Shown here piece by piece: positions 1 through 8,457 of a stretch of DNA of 64,000 bases (position 1 is the stretch's first letter; each line of letters begins with the position of its first letter). This DNA is from Kribbella sp. VKM Ac-2568 (GTDB lineage: Bacteria > Actinomycetota > Actinomycetes > Propionibacteriales > Kribbellaceae). The position numbers and the translations under genes are program-made. The stretch spans positions 1 to 64,000 of the forward strand of contig NZ_SLVF01000016.1 in assembly GCF_004345365.1 (NCBI RefSeq). Direction: 5' to 3'. The notes below the pieces were generated by a model. That model was not told the origin of the DNA. It saw only the letters and a program-made list of their open reading frames with translations, and searched no databases.

Positions 1-473
1 ACATGAGATTCGGATCATCGAACACAGCCGACGTCGCCCGTGGCGTGTGAGACAGTTGCATCTACGAGATGCCCTTCGTTCTGGTGCGAATTGGATCCTA
101 GAGAAGTCAAATTCTTCCAGTACGTAAGGGCATTCTCGCGTTCCGACCCGCTCCCTCAAACGCCCTCATCGGTGGATCGAGGCTTAAAGAGGCTGCCCGC
201 AGCTTACGACCTGCGGCTACGTCCAGACGTTGCGTCCGCTTCAACTGCATTGGCCAGCAACGCTGCAATCGCGGCGGATAGACGCGCATGAGTCGGCATC
301 CGGGCCAACCAGCCCTAAGGGAGAGCGGGCGGGTTGTGAGGTCCTGGCAACGATGGGTGTGGGCCTGCGCCTCACTTCGATAAGGATGCACGTCGGCGTG
401 GGCGGCCGACACTTGTGGTCACAGGGTTTCCGGCCGGCACGTTCTCCGATGCTCGCACAGCGCTTGGACTTCC
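1..473. other. No gene recognised at left edge
   Basis: Six-frame reading gives only short overlapping frames with no family resemblance and no convincing ribosome site. The stretch lies downstream of the minus-strand DUF262 gene. Lower GC at its left end hints at foreign or non-coding DNA, but I cannot assign any feature. Confidence 0.5.
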
Positions 474-2636
474 TTACTCGGGCGGCGACGTCCCTTGCTC
501 GTCGTCGTTGTCGACCTCGACACCGAACTGGACCCAGTACTGGCCCCTGAGGTCGTCAAGCCTGATGCCGTTGCCAGCATCGACCTCCCAGAACGTCCAC
601 CCGTTCGTGCTTCTCTTGCGTACGGCACTGCCGGCGCCGGAGGGGCTCTCGTAGATCCTGTCGCCCACCTGCAGCGATCCGTCCGGCAGGACCGTCGCCT
701 GGACGTCACTGAACCGTCCCCGACCGGTGAGGGTCTGACCGACTTTGAGCAGCCCCTCGGAGATCAGGGCATCCAGACCGATGTAGGAAGTGGGTTGGGT
801 GGCCGCCCCCGAGTGGGCGCCCGTGTGCCCGGGTGGGGTGGGCCAGATCTCAAGGATCGCACGGGCCATTTCGGTGGTCCGCGTGTCGATCTTCTGCTCG
901 TCCCACCCGTCCGCGCCGGATGTCCGCACGTTGTTGTTCATCAGCATCACGTCATGCTGCGCGAGGTGGGCAATCTTCCCGTTCTCGCCGAGCCAGGGTC
1001 CGTTGCTCACCTTGCTGTTGAGACCGCGCGTAAGGAGAGTCAAGTTGCCCAGAACGTGAACGTGGTTGTCTCGCCGGAGGCGTGCTGCAAGGTCTTCGAC
1101 CGGCCAGTGGGTTTGCCAGTGCTGGGGCAAGATGTGTTCGATCGCGTGGTGGTCGCGAGCTATCCGCTGCCCGGCGTACGAAGGCCGGTCGCTGTCGTAC
1201 CCGCGGAAGTGGTCCTCGATGGCTTCGAGCACCATGCGCAGCCGACCACGACGTAGCCGCCGGTAGATGGGCGCGGTGGCCAGCCATGGCTGCACTTCTT
1301 CGTCTGCGGGCCAGTAGAGGTTGCCCGAGGTCTGCTCTCGAAGGATCCGTTCGGTGACGATCGCGGCTTCCTGCCTGGGTCTGTCCTTGAGCTCGTGGAG
1401 CAGGAGTGCGATCAGGTCTGAGTAGCTCTGCGTCGAGAGGCGGAGCAAGGACCTGCGGACGAGCCAGCTCTCCAGATGCGTGAGGAAGCGTTCCTCGACG
1501 GCAGGAGCCACCGTTTCCAGAGCAGGGTCTCTCAGCCAGATGAGCAGGGGTTTGGTCGCTTCGGAGTCCAACGCGCCGATTCGGTAGACGAACAATGTCA
1601 GGCGGTCGAGGACGCCGTCCTTGATGCGTGCGGCCTCGGTCCACGACTGGTAGTTGAGGGCAGCACGATGGATCGTGGGCAGCAGGTCGCCCATCGGTGC
1701 GTTCGAATCGTGTGTGGTGAAGTACTTGAATCGGGAGAACACCTCGCGGACGCCGATGGGCTCGGCGGTCTGGGCGATGAGCCACTGGTTTAGGAACAGT
1801 GAGCTGCGGGCCATGGCGTTGCGCCCGGCTCCGACCTCCTTCTCCCAGAATGCGGTCTCGAAGAGCTTCCAATACTTCTCGTAGGCGGCCTCGCTCTCGT
1901 TGGCCGGAAGGTCGAGGCGCTGGAAGACGAAGTTCTTGATGAGATCAGCGGCGGTCAGCGGCGTACCCCTGGCGTTGAGCGTCTCGAAGATCTCTTGGCT
2001 GTCCTCGTCGGCCTCGAGCTGGATCACCACCAGCTGCAATCCGTTGAGCAACACCTGGGTCAGGGCCTCGGCGCGGGATTCGCTGCTTTCCCCCGACAAC
2101 CAGTCCGTCATCTCGTCGCTGAAGAACTGGTGCGCCTGCGTCATGCGGCTGTCTTGGTGCGAGAGCCGTGAGTAGTCCACCGGAAGCGTCGCAGCCATGA
2201 CGTCGTTGAACGCGGCCCGGTCACGGTTGGTCGGCCAAACCTTGAACCGGTCCTCGGCGGTGCGGCAGAAGTGCTCAGGATTGCGAATCAGGTCCTCTAC
2301 CTGGCGTGCCAGCGTCTCCGAGCCCACCAGCGTCAGAGCTTGATGCGCAGCGTCGAGAAGTAGTTGCATCGTGGTGAGCCGTTGCTGTCCGTCGATGATG
2401 GTCCAGTACGGCAGATTTCCCACGGAAGCCGACTGATTCTGCAGGACTACCGCCCCAAGGAAATGAGGGCTGGAACGCATGCCCGAGTGCCTGAGGTTGG
2501 CGTGGCGACGGATGTCGTCCCACAGCATTGTCCACTGGTTCTCGCGCGTCCACACGTACGGACGCTGGAACAGCGGGACAAGCAGACGCTGAGGCATGAA
2601 GAACACCTCATGCGGCGTCCTGACCTTGGTCTCCAC
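474..2636 (-). CDS. DUF262-DUF1524-RAMA protein, GmrSD-like restriction enzyme
   Basis: This 720-residue protein has the layout of single-chain GmrSD-type enzymes, which cut DNA carrying modified bases using nucleotide hydrolysis. The DUF262 part shows the QRPYVW and IDGQQRLTT signatures (residues 24-89) and the NARGTPLTAADLIKN segment (221-235). The DUF1524 nuclease part carries the His-Ile-Leu-Pro motif and the HVLGNLTLL block (about 498-535). The last 100 residues (620-697) resemble the RAMA domain found in modification-linked enzymes, with the SPSGAGSAV and NGWTFWEVD elements. The start is GTG at 2636 with a GGGAGGA ribosome site just upstream. It stands alone, with no methylase beside it, which fits a type IV (modified-DNA) restriction role. 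Domain calls are from motif reading; the target is unknown. Confidence 0.85.
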   Translation of the reverse strand: METKVRTPHEVFFMPQRLLVPLFQRPYVWTRENQWTMLWDDIRRHANLRHSGMRSSPHFLGAVVLQNQSASVGNLPYWTIIDGQQRLTTMQLLLDAAHQALTLVGSETLARQVEDLIRNPEHFCRTAEDRFKVWPTNRDRAAFNDVMAATLPVDYSRLSHQDSRMTQAHQFFSDEMTDWLSGESSESRAEALTQVLLNGLQLVVIQLEADEDSQEIFETLNARGTPLTAADLIKNFVFQRLDLPANESEAAYEKYWKLFETAFWEKEVGAGRNAMARSSLFLNQWLIAQTAEPIGVREVFSRFKYFTTHDSNAPMGDLLPTIHRAALNYQSWTEAARIKDGVLDRLTLFVYRIGALDSEATKPLLIWLRDPALETVAPAVEERFLTHLESWLVRRSLLRLSTQSYSDLIALLLHELKDRPRQEAAIVTERILREQTSGNLYWPADEEVQPWLATAPIYRRLRRGRLRMVLEAIEDHFRGYDSDRPSYAGQRIARDHHAIEHILPQHWQTHWPVEDLAARLRRDNHVHVLGNLTLLTRGLNSKVSNGPWLGENGKIAHLAQHDVMLMNNNVRTSGADGWDEQKIDTRTTEMARAILEIWPTPPGHTGAHSGAATQPTSYIGLDALISEGLLKVGQTLTGRGRFSDVQATVLPDGSLQVGDRIYESPSGAGSAVRKRSTNGWTFWEVDAGNGIRLDDLRGQYWVQFGVEVDNDDEQGTSPPE

Positions 2637-3071
2637 ACTTCCTCCCGCATGGTGCTTACCTTGCTCATACCCTAGTCAGGTCGGATGCGCATCTTCGCCG
2701 AGCAATCCCATACACGAGAAAAAAGCTCTGAGGTCAGGCCAGGCCTAGCGCCTTCCTCTAGCGCACTAACGCGGCGCTTCAGACTACGCGGCTAATGGGT
2801 CCGCCCTAATCTACCCGCCTTCTCCCCCTCTACTTGACACGGTTTCATGGCACGCCTAACTTGCCGCGGAGGCGAAATCGACGGGTGGCACCGAGACAGC
2901 CGAGGCGATCAAGACGCTCGGAAACCGGCGCTGGCGGTTTCGTGCCACGGCTGATGCCACGGCACACACCGCCTCCGGCGGTTGACTGATCAAGCGCGGC
3001 CGGGGGCCTTGAGCGATGCGGTCGCGCCCGCCTCAGGCATCGCGCAGGTTCTTGGACACCAACTCGCGTCG
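2637..3071. other. Intergenic region, no gene recognised
   Basis: About 430 bases between the DUF262 gene (leftward) and a small leftward reading frame. It should hold the DUF262 promoter at its left edge. No hairpin, repeat or coding fragment with recognisable similarity was seen. Confidence 0.45.
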
Positions 3072-3248
3072 TTAGGACCACAGTGAAGTTTCACGCTGGT
3101 CCTGGGTGCGGGCGGCATACCGCTTGAGGTACTCGACACCCTTCTGCCTGCTGGCCTCGGTGACTCGAAGGAAGAGGTCCAGCAGGCCGTCGGGTTCGTT
3201 GTCGATCGCATTGACGCTGCACGTGACAACGGTGGTCCACCCGTGCAT
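3072..3248 (-). CDS. Small hypothetical protein (58 aa) or gene tail
   Basis: A 58-codon frame starts at ATG 3248, 18 bases after the stop of the alpha/beta hydrolase and on the same strand. Its composition is protein-like: a short strand-rich start (GWTTVVTCSVNAID) followed by an amphipathic helix (GLLDLFLRVTEASRQKGVEYL). I see no clear ribosome site and do not recognise the family. It may be a real small protein co-transcribed with the hydrolase, or the C-terminal remnant of a longer gene whose front has been lost. Confidence 0.35.
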   Translation of the reverse strand: MHGWTTVVTCSVNAIDNEPDGLLDLFLRVTEASRQKGVEYLKRYAARTQDQRETSLWS

Positions 3249-3266
3249 TTCTTGGCGGTTGGTCGG

Positions 3267-4109
3267 TCAGCTGGTGGCACGGGCGGCGTCGACGATCACG
3301 TCGGTCACCGCGTCCGGGTCGGAGATCATCGACAGGTGCGGCGCGTCGACCTCGGTGATGTGCGCGTCTGCGCGGTGCGCCATGATTTTCTGCTCCGCCG
3401 TTGGCAGCACCTTGTCCGCCGTACCGATGAGGTCCCAGGACGGGATGGTCTTCCACGCCGGAACACCGGCGAGGGTCTCACCGAGCGTGCTGGCGGTCAG
3501 TGGCCGCTGGGTGGCGGCCAAGACGGCGGCCTGCTTGGCCGGGATGCCACCGGCGAAGAGGCCAGCGAACTGATTTGGCTTGATGTAGACGTCGGCGTTG
3601 ATGACGTTTCCGCTGGCGTCGTGGATCGGCACCGCGGTGATCGAGCTGTTCGGGTCCAGTTCGGAGCCGGGCTGTGCGGCGGCGAGCGCGCCTACGCTGT
3701 CGCCTTGGTCGGGGATGAAGGCATCCACATAGACGAGGGCCTTGACGTTGGGGTTGCCGGTGGCAGCGCTGGTGGTCACCATGCCGCCGTAGGAGTGCCC
3801 GACGAGCACGACCGGGCCAGGGATGGTGGCCAGCAGATCACGCAGGTACTGCGCGTCGGAGGCGAGGCCACGCAGCGGGTTTGCCTCGACATCGACGGTG
3901 TATCCGGCGCTCTGCAGCTTTGATGTGACGGCAGACCAGCTCGAGCCGTCAGCCCAAGCGCCGTGCACGAGCACGATCGTCGGTTTGAGCGGCTTGTCGT
4001 TCTGCAGAGCTTGCGCGCTGCTGCCGGTGGCGGTGCCGATGCCCAGCGCGAGCACGCCGGCGGTGAGGGCCGCGACGGCCGCGGGGAGTGACTTCTTCGG
4101 TGTACGCAT
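3267..4109 (-). CDS. Exported alpha/beta hydrolase
   Basis: A protein of about 280 residues with an N-terminal signal segment (KK, then an Ala/Leu/Val-rich stretch ending near residue 33) and an alpha/beta-hydrolase fold. The oxyanion motif HGAWADGSSW is at 49-58 and the nucleophile elbow GHSYGG at 104-109 (Ser106). The Asp in GTADKV (about 231) and the His in DAPHLS (about 257) complete a plausible triad. It resembles the EstC/pyrethroid-hydrolase-like group of small secreted esterases; the substrate is not predictable. The start at ATG 4109 is chosen over longer forms because AAAGGA lies a few bases upstream and the signal peptide begins there. The AraC gene at 4636 is divergent and could regulate it. 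Confidence 0.85.
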   Translation of the reverse strand: MRTPKKSLPAAVAALTAGVLALGIGTATGSSAQALQNDKPLKPTIVLVHGAWADGSSWSAVTSKLQSAGYTVDVEANPLRGLASDAQYLRDLLATIPGPVVLVGHSYGGMVTTSAATGNPNVKALVYVDAFIPDQGDSVGALAAAQPGSELDPNSSITAVPIHDASGNVINADVYIKPNQFAGLFAGGIPAKQAAVLAATQRPLTASTLGETLAGVPAWKTIPSWDLIGTADKVLPTAEQKIMAHRADAHITEVDAPHLSMISDPDAVTDVIVDAARATS

Positions 4110-4129
4110 GGCTTGTCCTTTGCGGGTGG

Positions 4130-4297
4130 CGTTATCTGCTCGGCGGGCTCGCCGGGCGGGAGGGCAGCGGCGGTGTCGAACCAGGAGAGGAGCTTCGACA
4201 GCGCGGCGTTGACCTGCTCGGCGTGCGGCCAGATGATGGCGTGAGGGCCGCCCGCCGAGGACACCGTTCGTGGTGTCGGAATAGACGCTAGGGCCGG
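4130..4297 (-). pseudogene. C-terminal remnant of a second alpha/beta hydrolase
   Basis: Immediately upstream of the intact hydrolase, one minus-strand frame reads SSAGGPHAIIWPHAEQVN followed by AALSKLLSWF. This matches the usual C-terminus of non-heme chloroperoxidase-type hydrolases (GGPHG..WTHADEVN..LL.FL), including the catalytic His. The rest of the gene is absent upstream. The stretch 4298-4635 shows nothing else that I recognise and presumably holds the divergent promoters. Confidence 0.6.
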
Positions 4298-4635
4298 CCG
4301 CAGCCGCCGGTGCCGTTGCGCGCGTTATCCTGCACAACGTGCAGATAGCCGTGCACAAATGGTCCACCGCCTCCTTCGCGCCGTACGGGATGACCGACCG
4401 GCAGCGGCAAGAGCTCGACCAGCCGCCACCACGCTGAGGTAGCGGCCATCGCCGGACAGAGCCTCGGTAGGTCGACCTAGGGTCGGACTCGGCGCGGTAT
4501 GCGCTCCCAGTGACCGATCTCCGAGAGCGCGTAGCATCGTCTGTGCGAGCCGGCGCCGATAGCGCCTGTCGTTCCCGGCCCGCGGCACGCTGAGCCTGCG
4601 TCCGGCGAGCAGGGGCGACTACGGAGGATTAAGCC

Positions 4636-5619
4636 GTGATCTCGATTGTCGACTCGAGCACGATTGCGGCCGGCGCGCGGGCCGCATCCATGCGAGCGGT
4701 GGCCGCCAGGATCATTCCGGTAGAGCTCGACTTCCCCGAACCAGGCCCTGTCGTGCGAGGCACACTCGCCGACCTTGGTGCGCTGAGGATGTCCTCCATC
4801 CATTCCAATGTCACCAAAGTCGAGCGAACCCCGCGCCTGGCGCGCGATGATCTGGCACCCAGCCTGATGCTTGGTCTGCAGATCAGTGGATCCAGCCTCG
4901 TCGTTCAAGAGGGCCGCGAAGCTGTTGTGCGCCCGGGCGACCTGGTGGTTTACAGCTCGACATCTCAGTACACACTGGTCGACTCCGAGGGTTACCGACA
5001 GCACCAGTTCCGCATGCCGTTGGAGAAGCTGGCCCTGCCGTGGGATGTCGTGCGGCAGGTGACGGCAACGCGACTGAGTCCTGGACATCCGGTCGCAGAC
5101 TTGGCCGCGGTCTACTTCCGGCACCTCGCGGGCCGGCCGAGAGCGTTCGCCGACGCCGGGGCCGACGCGGTAAGCCAGCCCTCTATGGAACTCATCCGGG
5201 CAGTGATCAGCACGCACCTTGACGTCACCTCAACGGCGGGCAGGGAATCACTGCGGGCCACGTTGCAGATGCGGATCTTGGAGTACGTGCGTGCGCACCT
5301 GGGCGATCCGACCCTCAACGCCGCTCAAATCGCGGCCGAACAACACATCTCCGTCCGCCACCTGTACAACGTCCTCGCCGCCGGCGGCATCTCCCTCGGC
5401 GAGTGGATCCGCAGCCGCCGCCTGGAGGCGTGCCGAGACGAGCTCGGCCGTGGCCTGTCTCAGCACGTCACCATCGCCTCTGTGGCCCAACGCTGGGGAT
5501 TTCGCGATGCATCCAGCTTCGGGCGCCTCTTCCGCGCCGAGTACGGACTCTCACCACGTGAGTGGCGCGAGACGGCGCACGCTGGCGAAGTCGCGATCGC
5601 GCCTGGAAACCCGGCATGA
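4636..5619 (+). CDS. AraC-family transcriptional regulator
   Basis: A 327-residue regulator. The N-terminal two thirds form a cupin-like sensing domain of the AraC_binding_2 type (PGDLVVYSSTSQYTL near residues 99-113). The last 110 residues carry the double helix-turn-helix of AraC proteins (LNAAQIAAEQHISVRHLYNV, then VTIASVAQRWGFRDASSFGR with FRAEYGLSPREWR). The start is GTG 4636, with GGAGG eight bases upstream. It is divergent from the exported alpha/beta hydrolase, the usual layout of a regulator and its target; that link is inference. Effector unknown. Confidence 0.9.
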   Translation: MISIVDSSTIAAGARAASMRAVAARIIPVELDFPEPGPVVRGTLADLGALRMSSIHSNVTKVERTPRLARDDLAPSLMLGLQISGSSLVVQEGREAVVRPGDLVVYSSTSQYTLVDSEGYRQHQFRMPLEKLALPWDVVRQVTATRLSPGHPVADLAAVYFRHLAGRPRAFADAGADAVSQPSMELIRAVISTHLDVTSTAGRESLRATLQMRILEYVRAHLGDPTLNAAQIAAEQHISVRHLYNVLAAGGISLGEWIRSRRLEACRDELGRGLSQHVTIASVAQRWGFRDASSFGRLFRAEYGLSPREWRETAHAGEVAIAPGNPA

Positions 5620-6489
5620 TCGCGTTTCACCAACAGCGGCATGAGCGGACGTACGACGGTCAACAGCGCCGGCACGTCACTGCGGAATCGGGACGTGCGC
5701 CAACCGCAATCGTCGATATCCTCGCCGGCATGGCCATCGCTCGCTTGCCCTCATAGGCCGCAGCTACGCCAGCCAGGCGACGAAACAGTCGGCCGGAGAG
5801 CCATAGGCAGTCCTGGTCGGCGGGGGTCGACTCGAACACGCCGACGGTCTCGTCGTCATCCTCGTGGTAGCGGCGTCCAGTCGGTCGGCGAATCGGTCGC
5901 TCGTCACGGAGACATCATCGCAGTGCAAGCATTTGGCAACGTCCGCTCACCGGCCAGATCCGTGCGTTGGCCGGCGCCCAGGGTCGCCTTGCTTCCAGTC
6001 GGTCGTGGGTAAGTCGGCGGACAGGGTGTCGCGCATCTGCTGGCGGATCACACTGTGCTGGGAGGGGCTGCCCGGTAAGCGAAGCAATGCGACTGCCGAC
6101 CTTCTCATCACGAGGAAGAACGACACCGTCGCATCTGGTCTCCACCAGCAACTTTGCCCTCGCTGTGTTCGCACCACGGCCATCTGTCCCGATGGGTTGA
6201 CACCACTTCGCACCACGACCGGCACCACGAACGCGACCAGGCCGGCGTAGGCGGCTCGACCTGTTTTGCCCTGAGAACGTCCAGGTCCGCCGAGAATTCA
6301 GCGCCGGCCGAACAAGCTCATGGTCCTCGTCTCGCGATGCTTCGGGTATCTGGTCGAGGAGCGCGTGGGACGTCGCCACGAAGCTCGGGATACTGTCGAC
6401 GTCCACGATCGCCTGGACGACCACAAGACGGGAGTGCTTGCATGAGATGCAGATCCCGTCGCTTGAGAGCCGATAGCCGGCGTCATGTC
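5620..6489. other. Degenerate stretch without a recognised gene
   Basis: Both strands contain short protein-like frames (for example AIVDVDSIPSFVATSHALL on the minus strand near 6360-6420), but none has a start, ribosome site and family signature together. It reads like decayed coding DNA between the AraC gene and the broken phosphotransferase. Confidence 0.4.
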
Positions 6490-6705
6490 AGGTGGTCTCC
6501 TGACCGGGAACCGGGCAAGGTTGGCGTTACGCGTCGGCCCGCGCCGGCTCTCCTGGTCGACCAGCGCCGCACCGACACCGGACAGTGGCAGGCACTTCTC
6601 GCCACCGCCAACGGCACCAGCGGCGGCGTGCACGTCGGCTGGCACGAACCCGGCCAGGTCCGGCCCGTCACCGACGACCGCGCCGACCGGCAGGCACCGG
6701 CCTGA
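6490..6705 (+). pseudogene. Unidentified C-terminal gene fragment
   Basis: A plus-strand frame ending at 6705 reads ALLVDQRRTDTGQWQALLA, then VHVGWHEPGQVRPV. This looks like the strand-rich end of a real protein rather than a chance frame. No start or upstream domain is present. I do not recognise the family. Confidence 0.3.
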
Positions 6706-6751
6706 CGTTGGCCCAGACTGGTGATCGAGTCTCGTCGCATTAGGAGCCCAC

Positions 6752-7671
6752 GTGATGCTCGACATTCCCGATGAAGTGTGGAACAAGGTCGTCGCCGACG
6801 GAAACGCCGCGTGGCTCGACGAGCTGCCCTCGATCGTGGAATCTCTAGCGCAGGAGTGGTCATTGACCATCGGCGCCACGTTGCGCGGCGGCCACGCGGC
6901 GCTCGTCGTCGAGGCGACACTCGCTGACGGAACGGCGGCTGTCCTCAAGGTCGGCGTTCCGGGGACTCAGCGCGATCTCACCTTCGAGGCGACCGCGCTG
7001 CGCCTCGCCGACGGCGACGGCTGCGCGAGCCTGCTGCGCGACGACCTCGACCGCGGCGCACTCTTGCTCGAGCGACTCGGGGCTGCCATCTGCGACGTCG
7101 TGCCTGATCCCGCGACACGGCACGACATGATGTGCGATGTCGCTGTCCGGCTCTGGCGGCCGGTCAGCCCCGATGTCGACCTGCCGACGGGCGCCGACAA
7201 GACACGCGAGTATTCCGACCTGCTGCCGCGACTGTGGGAAGAGACGGGTCAGGCGTGCTCGGAAGCGACAGTCGAGGACGCTCTCGCGTGCCTGGACCGT
7301 CGCCGCTGCGCCCACGATGACCGACACGCCGTGCTCGTACACGGCGACGTCCACGACCTCAACGTGCTTCAGGCGGCGGACGGCACGTTCAAGCTCATCG
7401 ATCCGGGTGGCCTGCGCGCTGAGCGAGCATGCGACCTTGCACCATCATCCGATGCAATCCCGACGCCGGCGACGACCTGCACGCCAGGGCGAAGCGGCTG
7501 GCCACCCACACTGGTGTAGACGCCACGGCGATCTGGGAGTGGGGAACGATCCACCGCGTCATCAGCGGCCTGTACAGCCGACAGATCGGGTTCCAGCCGT
7601 TCGGTGATCTGTTGCTCGCCGAGGCAGATCGACTAACGGTCAGCGGCCACGGGCCGGGCGGTGGTCAGTAG
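6752..7671 (+). pseudogene. Aminoglycoside phosphotransferase, frameshifted
   Basis: The product resembles streptomycin 6-phosphotransferases of the APH(6) group: a nucleotide-binding N-lobe (AAVLKVGVPG), the catalytic VHGDVHDLNVL motif (HGDxHxxN) and the metal-binding IDPGGL motif. The family's ERACDLG.IIR element is split between two frames: the first continues to a stop at 7519, and the second, from about 7440, carries TIIRCNPDAGDDL through AIWEWG.IHRV.SGLY to 7671. One G restored beside 7439 (GGC for Gly) rejoins them perfectly. As given the enzyme would lose its C-terminal helices and be inactive. Either the base loss is real or it is a sequencing error. Confidence 0.75.
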
Positions 7672-8169
7672 CGGCGGATCTTCTTGATCCGCCGGTGATC
7701 TCCTCGTCGGTCAAGTGCTCGCCTTTGTCGCAGCTTTCCCGGCTGGCGCGCCGAACCTCGTCGTATCCGATCAGGACCCGGCTACTTCGCCTGGCGCTGC
7801 GCGAATGATGTTCGCACCGGCATCCGTTCAGAAGACGAGAACAATAAGGGACTCATGCACGCCCGAAGCGCTCCAGGCATCCCGTCCTAGTTCCCCGCTA
7901 CTATCTGCCCACCCGGGGCAGGAACGAACCGAGAGCGCGGACCACCACCGAATCCAGGGCCGCAAGAGGTTCCATCACCGGGCGCCCTCGGCCGACTGAT
8001 CACCCCCGGTGCAGCTGGCGCCCAGATGACCCGCCCGGCCAGGCGTGCGGACCGAATACGCGCGAGTTCGATACGCAGAGTCTCCGCTATAAAGGCCACT
8101 CTGGTACTTACGCTCTAGCTGCGACTCTGCCTCCGAGCCGAATCGAACCAACAGGCGCCCACGATTTGC
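7672..8169. other. Intergenic region, no gene recognised
   Basis: About 500 bases after the phosphotransferase with no frame that I can tie to a family. Near 7672-7700 there is a GGCGGATC/GATCCGCC inverted repeat with TTCTT in the loop, which may end transcription of the phosphotransferase. Confidence 0.35.
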
Positions 8170-8457
8170 GCTTGCTTGCGGGGACCTCAGTTGGATCGAT
8201 GGACAGGTCAAGGAGCTGCTCGAGTTCGTCCTCGGTGAGTTCGGCCGAACCCGCGGGAGCCCTACAACTACCCCAAACAGCGCAGCCAGCAACCTGCCTC
8301 AGACATCGAGAGCTCTGCTTATGCCGCGTGTCTTATCGTCGGCGACTGCCTCGGCGCACGGGACGATCATCGCGCAGGCCGATGGGGAACTGATCGCTTT
8401 CCTGACGAAGTCAAGCCTCAGGTGCTGACGGCCGATGACAACGGACTACCGCTCTGA
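8170..8457 (+). pseudogene. Small hypothetical gene, frameshifted
   Basis: One frame reads WIDGQVKELLEFVLGEFGRTRG up to about 8257, and the next frame continues EPYNYPKQRSQQPASDIESS to a stop at 8457 (ending NGLPL). Restoring one G in the GGG at 8255-8257 joins them into a smooth protein of roughly 95 residues. Upstream limits are unclear, no start was fixed, and the family is unknown. The tail overlaps the convergent YrdC-META gene by 12 bases. Confidence 0.35.
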
